From: SURF-21 sp964462595
Lineage (GTDB): Bacteria; Actinomycetota; Geothermincolia; Geothermincolales; RBG-13-55-18
Direction of reading: 5' to 3'
NCBI GenBank assembly: GCA_964462595.1
Contig: CAYWXM010000060.1
Coordinates: forward strand, 9,708 to 73,707
Length of the DNA stretch: 64,000 nt
Below, piece after piece: positions 1 to 8,350 of the stretch. The position numbers were made by a program, and so were the translations under genes. Each line of letters starts with the position of its first letter. The first letter of the stretch is position 1. Under the pieces are notes generated by a model that was not told where the DNA came from, did not search any database, and saw only the letters and a program-made list of their open reading frames with translations.

Positions 1-29
1 AGCGGCAGGCAGCAGGTGGAAGGCGGGAT

Positions 30-830
30 TTATATCGGCAGCCAGATGGCGAGGGCGATAACCGCGGCGACGACGACAAGGGAAGCGAACCCCGCGATGC
101 CGAAACGGGAGTCGCGGTAGCGGGAACGTTCCCTTCCGCCCCGGTAGCCCCGGGAGGCGAGGGCCGTTCCCAGTTCTTCCGCGTCACGGAAGCAGCCGCT
201 GAAAAGGGGCACGAACAGAGGCGGCAGGGAGCGCGCTCGGCGCAGCAGGCGCCCGCTGGAAAAATCCGCTCCGCGAGCTTCCTGGACCATGGCGACCTCT
301 GCAGAGCGGCCGAGCATCACGGGCAGGAATCGCAGGGCCATGGCGAGGATAATCGCCGTTTCCTGCACCGGGAATCCGACAAAGCGCAATGGGTACATGA
401 GGCCCTCAAGGCCCGTAAGGAGCTCCAACGGGTTCGTGGTCATGGTGAGCACGCAGATCAGGATAACCGCCATCACCAGGCGCACGGAATAGAGCAGGCC
501 GTTCTGAATCCCGGTATTGGTGATGCTGAAAGGGCCCCACTCCCAGAGTACCCGGCCGGGAGAGAAGAAAAGCTGGGCCAGGGCGGTGACGAGAAGAAGG
601 ATGAGCACGGAGCGCAGCGCCTTCAGTACCTGCAGCGGGGGGAGCTTGGCTGCGTATATGACCAGCAGCGCAAAGAGCAGGAGCACGAGCACGCCCGCGG
701 CGCTGTCGGCCGCGAAAGCGCCGCCTATCAGGGCCAGGGCACAGATGATCTTGGCGCGCGCATCCAGGCTGTGGATCGGTGAGGCGATGGTGTAATGCTG
801 CCCCAGGCTGACGCGGTTGAAGTCCCTCAT
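30..830 (-). CDS. ecfT: ECF transporter transmembrane protein EcfT
   Basis: This is the membrane coupling subunit of an energy-coupling-factor (group II) vitamin or metal importer; it joins the two EcfA ATPases to a substrate-binding S component. The 266-aa protein has about five hydrophobic segments. Its cytoplasmic C-terminal half has the two short Ala-Arg-Gly-like coupling motifs of the family (EARGAD near residue 183 and ASRGYRGG near 224). It is the last gene of a minus-strand operon and overlaps the upstream ATPase by 4 nt. The length is normal for EcfT. The substrate cannot be read from this subunit. Confidence 0.9.
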   Translation of the reverse strand: MRDFNRVSLGQHYTIASPIHSLDARAKIICALALIGGAFAADSAAGVLVLLLFALLVIYAAKLPPLQVLKALRSVLILLLVTALAQLFFSPGRVLWEWGPFSITNTGIQNGLLYSVRLVMAVILICVLTMTTNPLELLTGLEGLMYPLRFVGFPVQETAIILAMALRFLPVMLGRSAEVAMVQEARGADFSSGRLLRRARSLPPLFVPLFSGCFRDAEELGTALASRGYRGGRERSRYRDSRFGIAGFASLVVVAAVIALAIWLPI

Positions 831-1681
831 CCCGGTCCCCTCCCCAGGGCATCACGGATGAGCGAGGCGGCTTCCGAGGGAGAGTGAATGCCGTGGGGGA
901 GGTCGAGCCCGCAAAGGCGCAACTCCTCGAAGACCGCGACCAGGGCTGGTGGCCGCAACCCGGCGGCCTCGAGCTCGCCCACCGCCGTGAGCACCATTTC
1001 CTTTTCCCCCTGCAGGGAGATCCGCCCACGCGAGAGCACGGCGACCCGGTCGGCCAGCAGCCCCATCTCCTCCCAGTCGTGGGTGACCAGGAGCACACCG
1101 ATCCCGCGGGCACGCAGCTCCGACAGGATGCAATAGAGATGTTCTCGGCCCGGCATGTCGAGGCCCGAGGAGGGCTCGTCCATGAACAGGTATGCGGGCC
1201 GCATGGCCAGCACCCCGGCCAGCGCGGCGCGGCGCATCTCGCCCTCGCTAAGGGAGAACGGCGAACGGGAGGAATACGTTTCCGGGTCCAGCCCCACAGC
1301 CGTGAGGGACTCGCTTACCACCGCCGCCAGTTCATCGCCGCGCCATCCACGGTTACGGGGCCCGAAGGCCACGTCTTTTTCCACCGTTTCCGCGAAGAGC
1401 TGCTTTTCCGGGGACTGCAGCAATATGGCGGCGGCCTCTTTCAGGGCGCGTGCTCCTGAACGGCCCTCGAGGCGCTCGCCGTCCAGGGATATCGTCCCGC
1501 GGGTAGCCCGCAGCAGGCCGCACATGACGTGCACTAGCGTGGATTTGCCGGCTCCCGTCCTGCCCGCGAGGCACAGGATCTCTCCCTTCCTCAGCTCGAG
1601 GTCGATCGACGAAAGCACCTCCCTGGCCATGGGGGTGCCGGGAAGGTAGGTAAAACCCGTGTCCTTCAGCGTGATGCCCAC
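827..1681 (-). CDS. ecfA2: ECF transporter ATP-binding protein (EcfA2-like)
   Basis: Cytoplasmic ABC ATPase that powers the EcfT-based importer. Visible motifs are Walker A (AGRTGAGKST near residue 41), a Q-loop region (LLQSPEKQLF), the signature LSEGEMRRAALAG and Walker B (YLFMDEPSSGLD), followed by a switch His (VTHDWEE). At 284 aa it is the normal length. It overlaps ecfA1 upstream by 16 nt and ecfT downstream by 4 nt, so the three genes are probably translationally coupled. The signature has Glu-Gly-Glu rather than Gly-Gly-Gln, a variation seen in ECF ATPase pairs. Confidence 0.88.
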   Translation of the reverse strand: MGITLKDTGFTYLPGTPMAREVLSSIDLELRKGEILCLAGRTGAGKSTLVHVMCGLLRATRGTISLDGERLEGRSGARALKEAAAILLQSPEKQLFAETVEKDVAFGPRNRGWRGDELAAVVSESLTAVGLDPETYSSRSPFSLSEGEMRRAALAGVLAMRPAYLFMDEPSSGLDMPGREHLYCILSELRARGIGVLLVTHDWEEMGLLADRVAVLSRGRISLQGEKEMVLTAVGELEAAGLRPPALVAVFEELRLCGLDLPHGIHSPSEAASLIRDALGRGPG

Positions 1682-2517
1682 AGCCGTTCCGCCACCTCCC
1701 CCGCCTCCATTGCTTGATCCCCGACCGGTAACCCGCGCCGCTCAAGCTCACATGCCAGCAGGTACAGATCCGGCGGGCGGAGGCCGTATTTACCGCTTAA
1801 CCCCTCGTCCCTGAAGACCTCGCGCGGGTCGCCGGCAAAAAGAAGGCGCCCGCTGCCCAGAAGGAGCAAGCGGTCGGCCGCCAGCATCTCCTCCGGGCGG
1901 TGGGTGGCGTGTATCACGGCTACCCCCAGATCATCCCGCAGCCTCTTGAAAAGGGCGATCAACTCCGAACGGGTCGGAGGGTCGAGCATGGATGTCGACT
2001 CGTCGGAAACGAGCATGCGCGGATGCATGGCCAGCGCTCCCGCCACCACAAGGCGTTTTTTCTCGCCCAGGGACAGGAGGTGCGGTTCGCGGAAGCGCAG
2101 CGCCGTGAGGCCCATGGTCTCCATGGCTTCCTCCACGCGCATGCGCATCTCCTCGCGGGAGAGCCCCAGGTTCTCGGGGCCGAAGGCCACGTCGTCCTCC
2201 ACCGTGGGTCCCACGATCTGGTTGTCCGGATTCTGCATGATCAGCCCCACGCTGCTGCGTATATCGGCCAGGTTCTCCGGGAGAGCGGTGTCCAGCCCGC
2301 ACGAGACTACCCTTCCACGCGTGGGGAGTATGAGGGCGTTGAGAAGCCTGCACAGCGTGGACTTGCCCGAGCCGTTCATCCCCGCCAGCGCCACGAACTC
2401 CCCCTGCCTTACCTGCAGGGAGATCTTATCCAGGGCGGGGACGGGGTCGTTTTCCCTGCCCGGGTAGATAAAGGTAACGTCCTCGCAGATCGCGGCGACG
2501 CATCCGGGCTCATACAA
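1666..2517 (-). CDS. ecfA1: ECF transporter ATP-binding protein (EcfA1-like)
   Basis: This is the second ABC ATPase of the ECF module. It has Walker A GMNGSGKST near residue 46, the Q-loop LIMQNPDNQIVG, a divergent signature LSLGEKKRLVVAG, Walker B MLVSDESTSMLD and switch His THRPEE. The start is TTG at 2517, preceded by a strong Shine-Dalgarno (GGAGGTGA); there is no in-frame ATG nearby. The signature (SLGEK) and Walker B (SDEST instead of DEPT) are more divergent than in EcfA2, so the two ATP sites may be asymmetric. The upstream gene ends 2 nt before the start. Confidence 0.87.
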   Translation of the reverse strand: MYEPGCVAAICEDVTFIYPGRENDPVPALDKISLQVRQGEFVALAGMNGSGKSTLCRLLNALILPTRGRVVSCGLDTALPENLADIRSSVGLIMQNPDNQIVGPTVEDDVAFGPENLGLSREEMRMRVEEAMETMGLTALRFREPHLLSLGEKKRLVVAGALAMHPRMLVSDESTSMLDPPTRSELIALFKRLRDDLGVAVIHATHRPEEMLAADRLLLLGSGRLLFAGDPREVFRDEGLSGKYGLRPPDLYLLACELERRGLPVGDQAMEAGEVAERLWASR

Positions 2518-2518
2518 C

Positions 2519-3085
2519 TCAGGTCACCTCCCCGGGCAGTGTGCGCCCAAGCGAGAGGACCAGCCTGCGCGCGGCCAGGCCGATGAAAATACCTGTGGGT
2601 AGGGCAATCAGCAGCAGGTAGGGGAGATAATACTTCAAGCCCGGGAAACCTACAAGCCACATGGCGACCGCGAGTTGCGTGGCGTTGTGGGTGACCGCGC
2701 CGGCGATGCTTATACCGGTGAGGCTGAAAGCCCGGGGCCCGAGCCCGTAAAGGGCGGCCATGACCAGTGTGGCGGCCGTTCCCGCCACAAGGCTGAGGGT
2801 GAGCCCGACAAAACTGCCGCGCAGCAGACCTCCCAGCAGGCAGCGCAGGACGTTCACCACCAGGGCCTCCCACGGGCCGAGGGCAACCAGCGCGATCACC
2901 GTGGCCAGGTTGGCCAGGCCCAGTTTGGCTCCGGGAAGGGGCAGGATGGGAGGGATGGTCCCCTCGATTATCTGCAGGACCAGGCCCAGGGCTACGAGCA
3001 GGCCTATGCGGCTCACCTGGTAGGCACGGCGATCGGCGGACGGGTAAGCCGCATGCGTCCCGGGACTTTTACTGGTTGACCGCAT
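2519..3085 (-). CDS. Gx transporter family membrane protein, probable ECF S component
   Basis: A small integral membrane protein of about 188 aa. It has about five hydrophobic segments and a Gly/Pro-rich stretch (LPLPGAKLGLANL) typical of the Gx_transp family, often misannotated as heptaprenyl diphosphate synthase component I. S components of ECF transporters have this size and topology, and the gene lies directly upstream of ecfA1-ecfA2-ecfT, so I infer that it supplies substrate specificity. The substrate is unknown. I chose ATG at 3085 because it follows a purine-rich GGGGGACCGG; a TTG at 3106 is also possible. It overlaps the upstream NusG-II gene by 17 nt. Confidence 0.75.
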   Translation of the reverse strand: MRSTSKSPGTHAAYPSADRRAYQVSRIGLLVALGLVLQIIEGTIPPILPLPGAKLGLANLATVIALVALGPWEALVVNVLRCLLGGLLRGSFVGLTLSLVAGTAATLVMAALYGLGPRAFSLTGISIAGAVTHNATQLAVAMWLVGFPGLKYYLPYLLLIALPTGIFIGLAARRLVLSLGRTLPGEVT

Positions 3086-3518
3086 CCGGTCCCCCGTCGC
3101 CGCCAACTACCTCGATGACCACGCGGTTGGGAAGGCAGACGATGCTCTTTCCCGGGCTGGATATCCAGCCGGTCTTCACGCACAGCTTGTCGGGGCAGGC
3201 GGAATCGATCATGCGCACCCGGCCCCCGCTTATCTCCACCAGGCTGTCGCCCTGGTAACCCCTGACGGTCAGTTCCTGCTCCCCTCCCGTGAGGGGGACC
3301 TCCCGGACCACCTGGCCGTTCACGGAGATCACCGCCTTCATGCTTCCGCCACCCCCGGCTTCCGTAATGCCCTGGAGGATGAGGAAGACGCTCAGGGCCA
3401 CCACCGCGGCCGCGATAAGGACGTCGCCGGGAGCCCACCAGCGTCTTGCGCTGGGGCGCTGCCGGGCACGGCTGCCCGTATCGTGAGCTGGACCTCGCTC
3501 CATAACACCCGCTTTCAT
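3069..3518 (-). CDS. NusG domain II-containing protein
   Basis: A 149-aa protein with an N-terminal basic tail, one transmembrane helix at about residues 31-50 and an exported NusG-domain-II fold. The hallmark SACPDKLCVKTGWIS, with two Cys, and the following CLPNRVVIEV are clear. In other bacteria this family sits beside Gx transporters and flavin-transfer or Rnf/Nqr genes, and its biochemical role is not established. Here it is the first gene of the Gx-ECF operon, suggesting an accessory role in uptake or in cofactor handling outside the membrane. Confidence 0.75.
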   Translation of the reverse strand: MKAGVMERGPAHDTGSRARQRPSARRWWAPGDVLIAAAVVALSVFLILQGITEAGGGGSMKAVISVNGQVVREVPLTGGEQELTVRGYQGDSLVEISGGRVRMIDSACPDKLCVKTGWISSPGKSIVCLPNRVVIEVVGGDGGPDAVNQ

Positions 3519-3882
3519 GCCGGACCCGCGCTGCTCAGGTCCTCCCTCTTTTTCACTCTCTATATATTAGCGTTTCTCCGCGGTAAATGTGCCCGGGCGT
3601 ATGCGGCTTGAAGGCGGTGCTATCCGCTGCCCTGGCCTGGACCGGCACCGGCGACCCTTTTGGCAGGCCTGCAGTCTCTTCACTCGCCCGGGCCGGGTCG
3701 GGAGCCGCCCTCATCTTCCTGGCCCCGGGGGCTTCTCTCCGCGGGCTCGCTGTGGGATGCGCCGCGGGGGGGACGGACGGTGAAGCCCGGGTCTCACGGG
3801 AGAGCCTTTTGGCTGGCATTATATGGATGTGAATGCTGGATTGAAGGCCTGACGCGTTTCGGTCTTTCCTCGAGCGTGTCTC
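3519..3882. other. Divergent intergenic region without a supported gene
   Basis: This 364-nt stretch separates the minus-strand transporter operon from the plus-strand methyltransferase. Open frames of up to about 95 codons cross it, but their composition is shadow-like and they have no convincing ribosome-binding site. A TATAAT sits just past its right edge at 3888-3893, inside the longest methyltransferase reading frame. I see no RNA gene or repeat. Confidence 0.5.
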
Positions 3883-4806
3883 ATGCATATAATCATGGCT
3901 ATGGATGTCAAGGAAGCAAACCTGGTATTTCACAACGAGACCGCCTGTGAATACGACAAGAAATGGGCCATACGCTTCGACGCGGACATGGCGGAGTTCG
4001 TGCTCTCCAAGTTCGAGCTGGGGCTGGGCGGGCCTTTCCCGCGCGACGTCCGCATCATGGAGATAGGGTGCGGCACCGGTTATGCCATGCTCAACCTGGG
4101 CCTGGCCGGCGTGCTCGAGGAAGCCTGGGGCTGCGATATATCCCAGGGGATGCTGGACGTGTGCCAGGACAACGCGGACAACCTGGGCATAAAAGTCCAC
4201 CTGCAGCAGGCCGACGCGGAACGGCTGCCCTACGAGGATAATACCTTCGACCTGGTGATCGGACATGCCGTCCTGCACCACCTGCCCGATCTGGACACGT
4301 CTTTTCGCGAGATACAGCGCGTGCTCAAGCCCGGCGGCAAGTGCGTGGTGGCGGGAGAACCAACCGTGGTGGGGCACCGCCTCGCCCGGATGGCCAAGGC
4401 CACCTCGTCCTTCGCGATCAAGTGGTACGCACGGTTTGGCGGCAGGTTGGGGAAGAAGAAGATAGCGCTGCGGCGCTACGATGCCTCCGCCTCACCCGAG
4501 GACCACGAGCTGCAGGAGCTGGAATTCATGGTGGATATCCACAATTTCCGCCCCGGCGAGCTATGCGACATGGCGAGCAAGGCGGGCTTCTCGAAAGTGC
4601 GCTTCGAATCCGAGGAACTCATCTCCAGTTTCATCGGCTGGATCTTCCGCACCGTGGAGGGCAGCGTGAGCGAGGACAACATCAGCGATCGCTGGCGCTG
4701 GGGAGCGTACAACACCTATAAGCGGGTGAGGAGCTGGGACCAGAAGCTCTACCCCTACCTGCCCCGAGGCTGGTTCTACAACCTCATAGTTTACCTGGAG
4801 AACTGA
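3883..4806 (+). CDS. class I SAM-dependent methyltransferase
   Basis: A 307-aa Rossmann-fold methyltransferase. Motif I (IMEIGCGTGY near residue 58), the acidic loop (GCDISQGM), the motif at ADAERLPYEDNTFDLVIG and the post-motif RVLKPGG show SAM binding of the UbiE/Methyltransf_11 type. The C-terminal 120 residues are not a recognised domain. The start is uncertain: ATGs at 3883, 3895 and 3901 lack a Shine-Dalgarno, and a TATAAT at 3888-3893 would give an almost leaderless message starting at 3901. It is followed by an acyltransferase and a GalT-like gene, so a sugar or polysaccharide substrate is plausible. Confidence 0.85.
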   Translation: MHIIMAMDVKEANLVFHNETACEYDKKWAIRFDADMAEFVLSKFELGLGGPFPRDVRIMEIGCGTGYAMLNLGLAGVLEEAWGCDISQGMLDVCQDNADNLGIKVHLQQADAERLPYEDNTFDLVIGHAVLHHLPDLDTSFREIQRVLKPGGKCVVAGEPTVVGHRLARMAKATSSFAIKWYARFGGRLGKKKIALRRYDASASPEDHELQELEFMVDIHNFRPGELCDMASKAGFSKVRFESEELISSFIGWIFRTVEGSVSEDNISDRWRWGAYNTYKRVRSWDQKLYPYLPRGWFYNLIVYLEN

Positions 4807-4982
4807 GCATCTTCTCCGTCGGGTCCGGCTGCGCGGGCAGTGGGTTAAGCGCCGGTCGCGCCCCGGGGAGACGATCCGGCGACAGCGGTGATGGGCATGG
4901 CTTCGAGCGGGGTGAGCGGGAAAACCGGCTTGTGTCGGGCATACCGTCACCTTATCTTTATCACGGGGATGGAGAGACGGCT

Positions 4983-5720
4983 ATGAAAGACGGGATGGTA
5001 GAGGCCCTGCGCGAGGTGGAGAAGGGATCGCGACTGGAGAGCGGCGGCGCGGCAAGACCGCGCGGCTGGTCCTGGATCAGGCTCACTTTTGACTTCGTGC
5101 GCGATAAGCGCATGTACGGTCCCCGTTACTGGCGCTGGCTCTACCGTTTCCTCCGCTTCAAGGTGCTGCATCCGCGGGTGAAGACGGAGGGGTTTATCTT
5201 CCTGCCCCGCCGCTACCAGGTGGTGGTGAGAAAAGGCGCCTCCATACGCATCGGACGCTGGGTATGGATCGGGACCAATAACGCCCTGCGCTGTCACGAA
5301 GGCGAACTCTACGTCGGCGATAACACCATCTTCGGCACCGACAACACCGTCAATTGCTATACGGGAATATATATCGGGCCGGAATGCCTGTTCGCCGATT
5401 CCGTGTATATCGTGGACTTCGACCACAACTACTGGGACCCGGTCGTCTCCATCCGTTCCCAGGGAATCACCAAGAAGCCGGTACGGCTGGAGGGAGACAT
5501 ATGGGTGGGGGAGAAGACCTCCATACTGCGCGGCGTGACCGTGGGCAGGGGCTCGGTGATCGGGGCCTTGAGCCTGGTAAACCGCGACGTGCCTCCCTAC
5601 GCGGTGGTCGGAGGTGTCCCCGCCCGGGTGCTGGGCTGGAGGCCAAGGCCGGTCGCCGCGGGGGAAAGCGGCGTTGGAAAGGGATCTTCCCCGGAGGGGG
5701 AGACGCGGTCTGGAGGGTAA
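4983..5720 (+). CDS. left-handed beta-helix (hexapeptide) acyltransferase
   Basis: About 245 aa. The central part has imperfect hexapeptide repeats of the trimeric left-handed beta-helix. The sequence DFDHNYWDP supplies the conserved His region, and the C-terminal GDIWVGEKTSILRGVTVG followed by VVGGVPARVLG is typical of maltose O-acetyltransferase and related sugar O-acetyltransferases using acetyl-CoA. I chose ATG at 4983, which follows GGAGAG; the frame opens at 4932. Its neighbours suggest acylation of a saccharide. Mycobacterial methylglucan loci also carry an acetyltransferase gene, as I recall. Confidence 0.8.
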   Translation: MKDGMVEALREVEKGSRLESGGAARPRGWSWIRLTFDFVRDKRMYGPRYWRWLYRFLRFKVLHPRVKTEGFIFLPRRYQVVVRKGASIRIGRWVWIGTNNALRCHEGELYVGDNTIFGTDNTVNCYTGIYIGPECLFADSVYIVDFDHNYWDPVVSIRSQGITKKPVRLEGDIWVGEKTSILRGVTVGRGSVIGALSLVNRDVPPYAVVGGVPARVLGWRPRPVAAGESGVGKGSSPEGETRSGG

Positions 5721-5780
5721 AGGCTTGAGCTTCGGCGCCTGGCGATCGGCGACCTGGGCTTGATGGAAGGCGGGTGTAAC

Positions 5781-6797
5781 ATGAGCGATAGCGGAAGCGG
5801 GTCCGAGTTTGCCATGCCGGAGATCCGGCGCGACGAGGTGACCGGCGCCTGGTCCATCCTGGCGGTTGGCAGGTCGCGCCGGCCGGGAGCCATCCCCGGC
5901 CAGGGCGGAGGCGAACCCCAGTGCCCGTTCTGTCCCGGTAACGAGTCCCTCACGCCACCGGAGGATTGGGCCGTGGGGAGGGACGGCGGACCGCCGGACT
6001 CGCCCGGCTGGAAAGTCAGGGCGGTGCCCAACCTTTACCCGGCCCTGATGCCTGAAGCAGCAAGACGGGGTTGGAGGCGGGGAGGCAGGGTAGGCCGACC
6101 GGCACGCGGCGACCACGAGGTGATCATCAACTCGCCGGACCACTATCTTTCCCTGGGCGACATGGATGCGGAGAAAGCGAATACGCTCATGGGCGCTTGG
6201 CTCGAGCGCTACCGCCATTACGCGGCGTTACCCGAGGTGAAGCAGGTACAGATAATCGTCAACCATAAAAGGGAGGCCGGAGCTTCCCTCGACCATCCCC
6301 ACACCCAGGTCTTCGTCCTGCCCATGCCGACCAGGGCGATACTGGACGAGCTGCGCGAGGCCCGCCGCCATCGCGGCAGGGGATGCCCTCTCTGCGTGGC
6401 CGTGGAGGAAGCGCGCGAAGACGGCAGGGTGGTGCTGGAAAACGGGAGCTGGGCCGCACTGGTCCCGTACGCGGCGCGAGCCCCTTTCGAGATGCGTTTC
6501 GTGCCCTTGCGCCACGAACCGGACTTTGGCTCAGCCGGCGCGGGTGATATGGAGGGCTTGGCCGATATACTCGCTCGCTCCTTGAAGGCCCTTTCCACCC
6601 TGTTGGGAAACCCCGCGTATAACCTGTGGCTGCACAGCTCTCCCTGCGACGGCAAGGACTACGCCTATTACCACTGGCACGTGGAGATGATTCCCCGCAT
6701 CATCACCACCGCCGGCTTCGAGCTCGCCACCGGCATGTACCTTAATATCCTCGACCCCGGGGAGGCTGCGCGCCAGCTGCGAGAGAAGCTGGGTTGA
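5781..6797 (+). CDS. galT: galactose-1-phosphate uridylyltransferase family protein (GalT-like)
   Basis: A HIT-superfamily nucleotidyltransferase of 338 aa that exchanges a nucleotide between a sugar nucleotide and a sugar 1-phosphate through a uridylyl- or adenylyl-histidine. Visible are the N-terminal zinc CPFCPGNE and GCPLC, the DHPHTQ active-site triad and a second His-x-His (YYHWHVEM) near the C-terminus. ATG at 5781 follows GGAAGGCGGG. ADP-glucose:phosphate adenylyltransferases share this signature, so activation of glucose for the nearby glucan genes is an alternative to the Leloir role. It converges with the acyl-CoA synthetase gene downstream. Confidence 0.85.
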   Translation: MSDSGSGSEFAMPEIRRDEVTGAWSILAVGRSRRPGAIPGQGGGEPQCPFCPGNESLTPPEDWAVGRDGGPPDSPGWKVRAVPNLYPALMPEAARRGWRRGGRVGRPARGDHEVIINSPDHYLSLGDMDAEKANTLMGAWLERYRHYAALPEVKQVQIIVNHKREAGASLDHPHTQVFVLPMPTRAILDELREARRHRGRGCPLCVAVEEAREDGRVVLENGSWAALVPYAARAPFEMRFVPLRHEPDFGSAGAGDMEGLADILARSLKALSTLLGNPAYNLWLHSSPCDGKDYAYYHWHVEMIPRIITTAGFELATGMYLNILDPGEAARQLREKLG

Positions 6798-6817
6798 GGC
6801 CTCGATCTCACATCGTT

Positions 6818-8227
6818 TCAGGCACCGCATGCCTGCGCGGCGGCGTGGAATTCGTGGTAGGCGCGGAGGGCGAAGCAGGCGGCGTTGGGAGTCAGGTAGG
6901 CGGGTATCCCTGCGCCATGCAGCTTCGCAACGTAGGGGGCGGTGAAGGAGCTGGGAAAGAGCACGGAAACCAGGGGCTTGGAGATGGCCGAGCGGGCTTC
7001 CAGCATCTCCTCGGTGATGGCGCCGATGAGGCCGATGTCGCCATCGCGGGAGGCGGGAGCGGAACCCACGGTCATCAGGATATCCACCCCCGGATCCCCG
7101 TCCAGTATCTTCAGGGTCTTGAGGTAATTTCCCGGTATCACGGCACCGAAGCCCAGGTCCACGGGGTTGGAGAAGGATGTGCCCTCCGAGGGCAGAAAAC
7201 CCGCCATCTCCTCGCGGGTTTCCCGGCGTAGGGATGCCATCTCCAGTCCGTGCCATTCAACCGCGTCGGCGCAGTTGACCCCCAGTCCCCCAGGGGCGCT
7301 GACGATAGCGACCTTCTTTCCCAGGCACGGGGGCAGGTGATAAAGTGCGGCGGCGCAATCCAGCATCTCGGAGAGATCGCGCACCAGGATGATCCCCGCC
7401 TGGCGAGCCGCCCCCATAAAGACCTCGGCGTTTCCGCCTAAAGCAGCTGTATGGCTGGCGGCGGCTTTGCCGCCCGAGGGTGTAAGGCCTGATTTCATGA
7501 CCATAAGCGGCTTCCTGCCCTTGAGGGCGATAGCCGTCTCCAGGAAGCGGCGGGCGTCGCGCACCTCTTCGAGGTAGGCGAGGATCATGTCGGTGTGATC
7601 GTCGCTGGCGAGGTACTCCAGGTAGTCGGCGCAGTTCAGGTCGAGCTCGTTGCCGCTGGAGACGATCTTGTCGAAGAAAACGCTGCGCTCCAGAGCGGTG
7701 ACGTAGGTGATACTGGAGATGCTGCCGCTCTGCGAGATCATGCTGGCTCGCCCTTCCGTGGGGAACATGCCCGCGAAAAGGGCTATCCTGCCGCGCGAGG
7801 AGAAGATGCCCATGCAGTTCGGGCCCACCAGCCTCAGCCCGCTTCCCTGCAGCGCCGCGGCTATCTCTTTCTCCAGCTGTAGCCCCTCCTCGCGCCCGGT
7901 CTCGGAGAAACCCGCGCTGTTTATGATGCACACCCCCACTCCGGAGGCGGCGCATTCGCCCACCAGTGCGGGTACGGCAGCGGGGGGTACGGCCAGTATC
8001 ACGAGGTCCAGGCCTCGGGGAACCGAGCCTATATCTGGATAGCAGCGCAGGCCCATGATCTCGTCGTGGCGTGGATTGACGGGGTAGAGCTTTCCCTGGT
8101 AACCCATGTCCTTGAAGGAGCGCAGGAAGAGGGTGCCCGGGTTGTCCATGCGTTCCGAGACGCCTACGATAGCGGCCGAGGCGGGAAAGAACACGCGGTC
8201 GAGGCTGTGTTTAAGTTCGTGATCCAT
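6818..8227 (-). CDS. ADP-forming acyl-CoA synthetase alpha-subunit-like protein
   Basis: A 469-aa protein with an N-terminal CoA-binding Rossmann domain (SAAIVGVSERMDNPG), a succinyl-CoA-synthetase-like middle part (VGPNCMGIFS, MISQSGSISS) and the phospho-His motif AASHTAALGG. The family forms ATP or GTP from an acyl-CoA plus phosphate, for example acetyl-CoA to acetate. Only the alpha part is present: there is no ATP-grasp beta subunit in or next to it. The beta partner could be encoded elsewhere. In a Wood-Ljungdahl organism such an enzyme could replace phosphotransacetylase and acetate kinase, but that is inference. Confidence 0.8.
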   Translation of the reverse strand: MDHELKHSLDRVFFPASAAIVGVSERMDNPGTLFLRSFKDMGYQGKLYPVNPRHDEIMGLRCYPDIGSVPRGLDLVILAVPPAAVPALVGECAASGVGVCIINSAGFSETGREEGLQLEKEIAAALQGSGLRLVGPNCMGIFSSRGRIALFAGMFPTEGRASMISQSGSISSITYVTALERSVFFDKIVSSGNELDLNCADYLEYLASDDHTDMILAYLEEVRDARRFLETAIALKGRKPLMVMKSGLTPSGGKAAASHTAALGGNAEVFMGAARQAGIILVRDLSEMLDCAAALYHLPPCLGKKVAIVSAPGGLGVNCADAVEWHGLEMASLRRETREEMAGFLPSEGTSFSNPVDLGFGAVIPGNYLKTLKILDGDPGVDILMTVGSAPASRDGDIGLIGAITEEMLEARSAISKPLVSVLFPSSFTAPYVAKLHGAGIPAYLTPNAACFALRAYHEFHAAAQACGA

Positions 8228-8350
8228 GCATATTCACGTCCAAGTACGCTTTCACGCCGCACGACCTGCTTCATGTCTCGGCGTGGTTCCAGACGGAGGT
8301 CGCCTTGTCGCTCCGCTCCTCGTAATACGTCTTCTAGATGCGCGGAAAGG
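8228..8350. other. Short intergenic spacer, no feature seen
   Basis: These 123 nt lie between the glucosyltransferase end and the acyl-CoA synthetase start on the minus strand. No hairpin with a T-run and no small reading frame stands out. Confidence 0.4.

Noticed and set aside
3553..4377. 274-codon open frame on the minus strand
   Set aside because: It runs antisense through the methyltransferase, has no recognisable motif and is a high-GC shadow frame.
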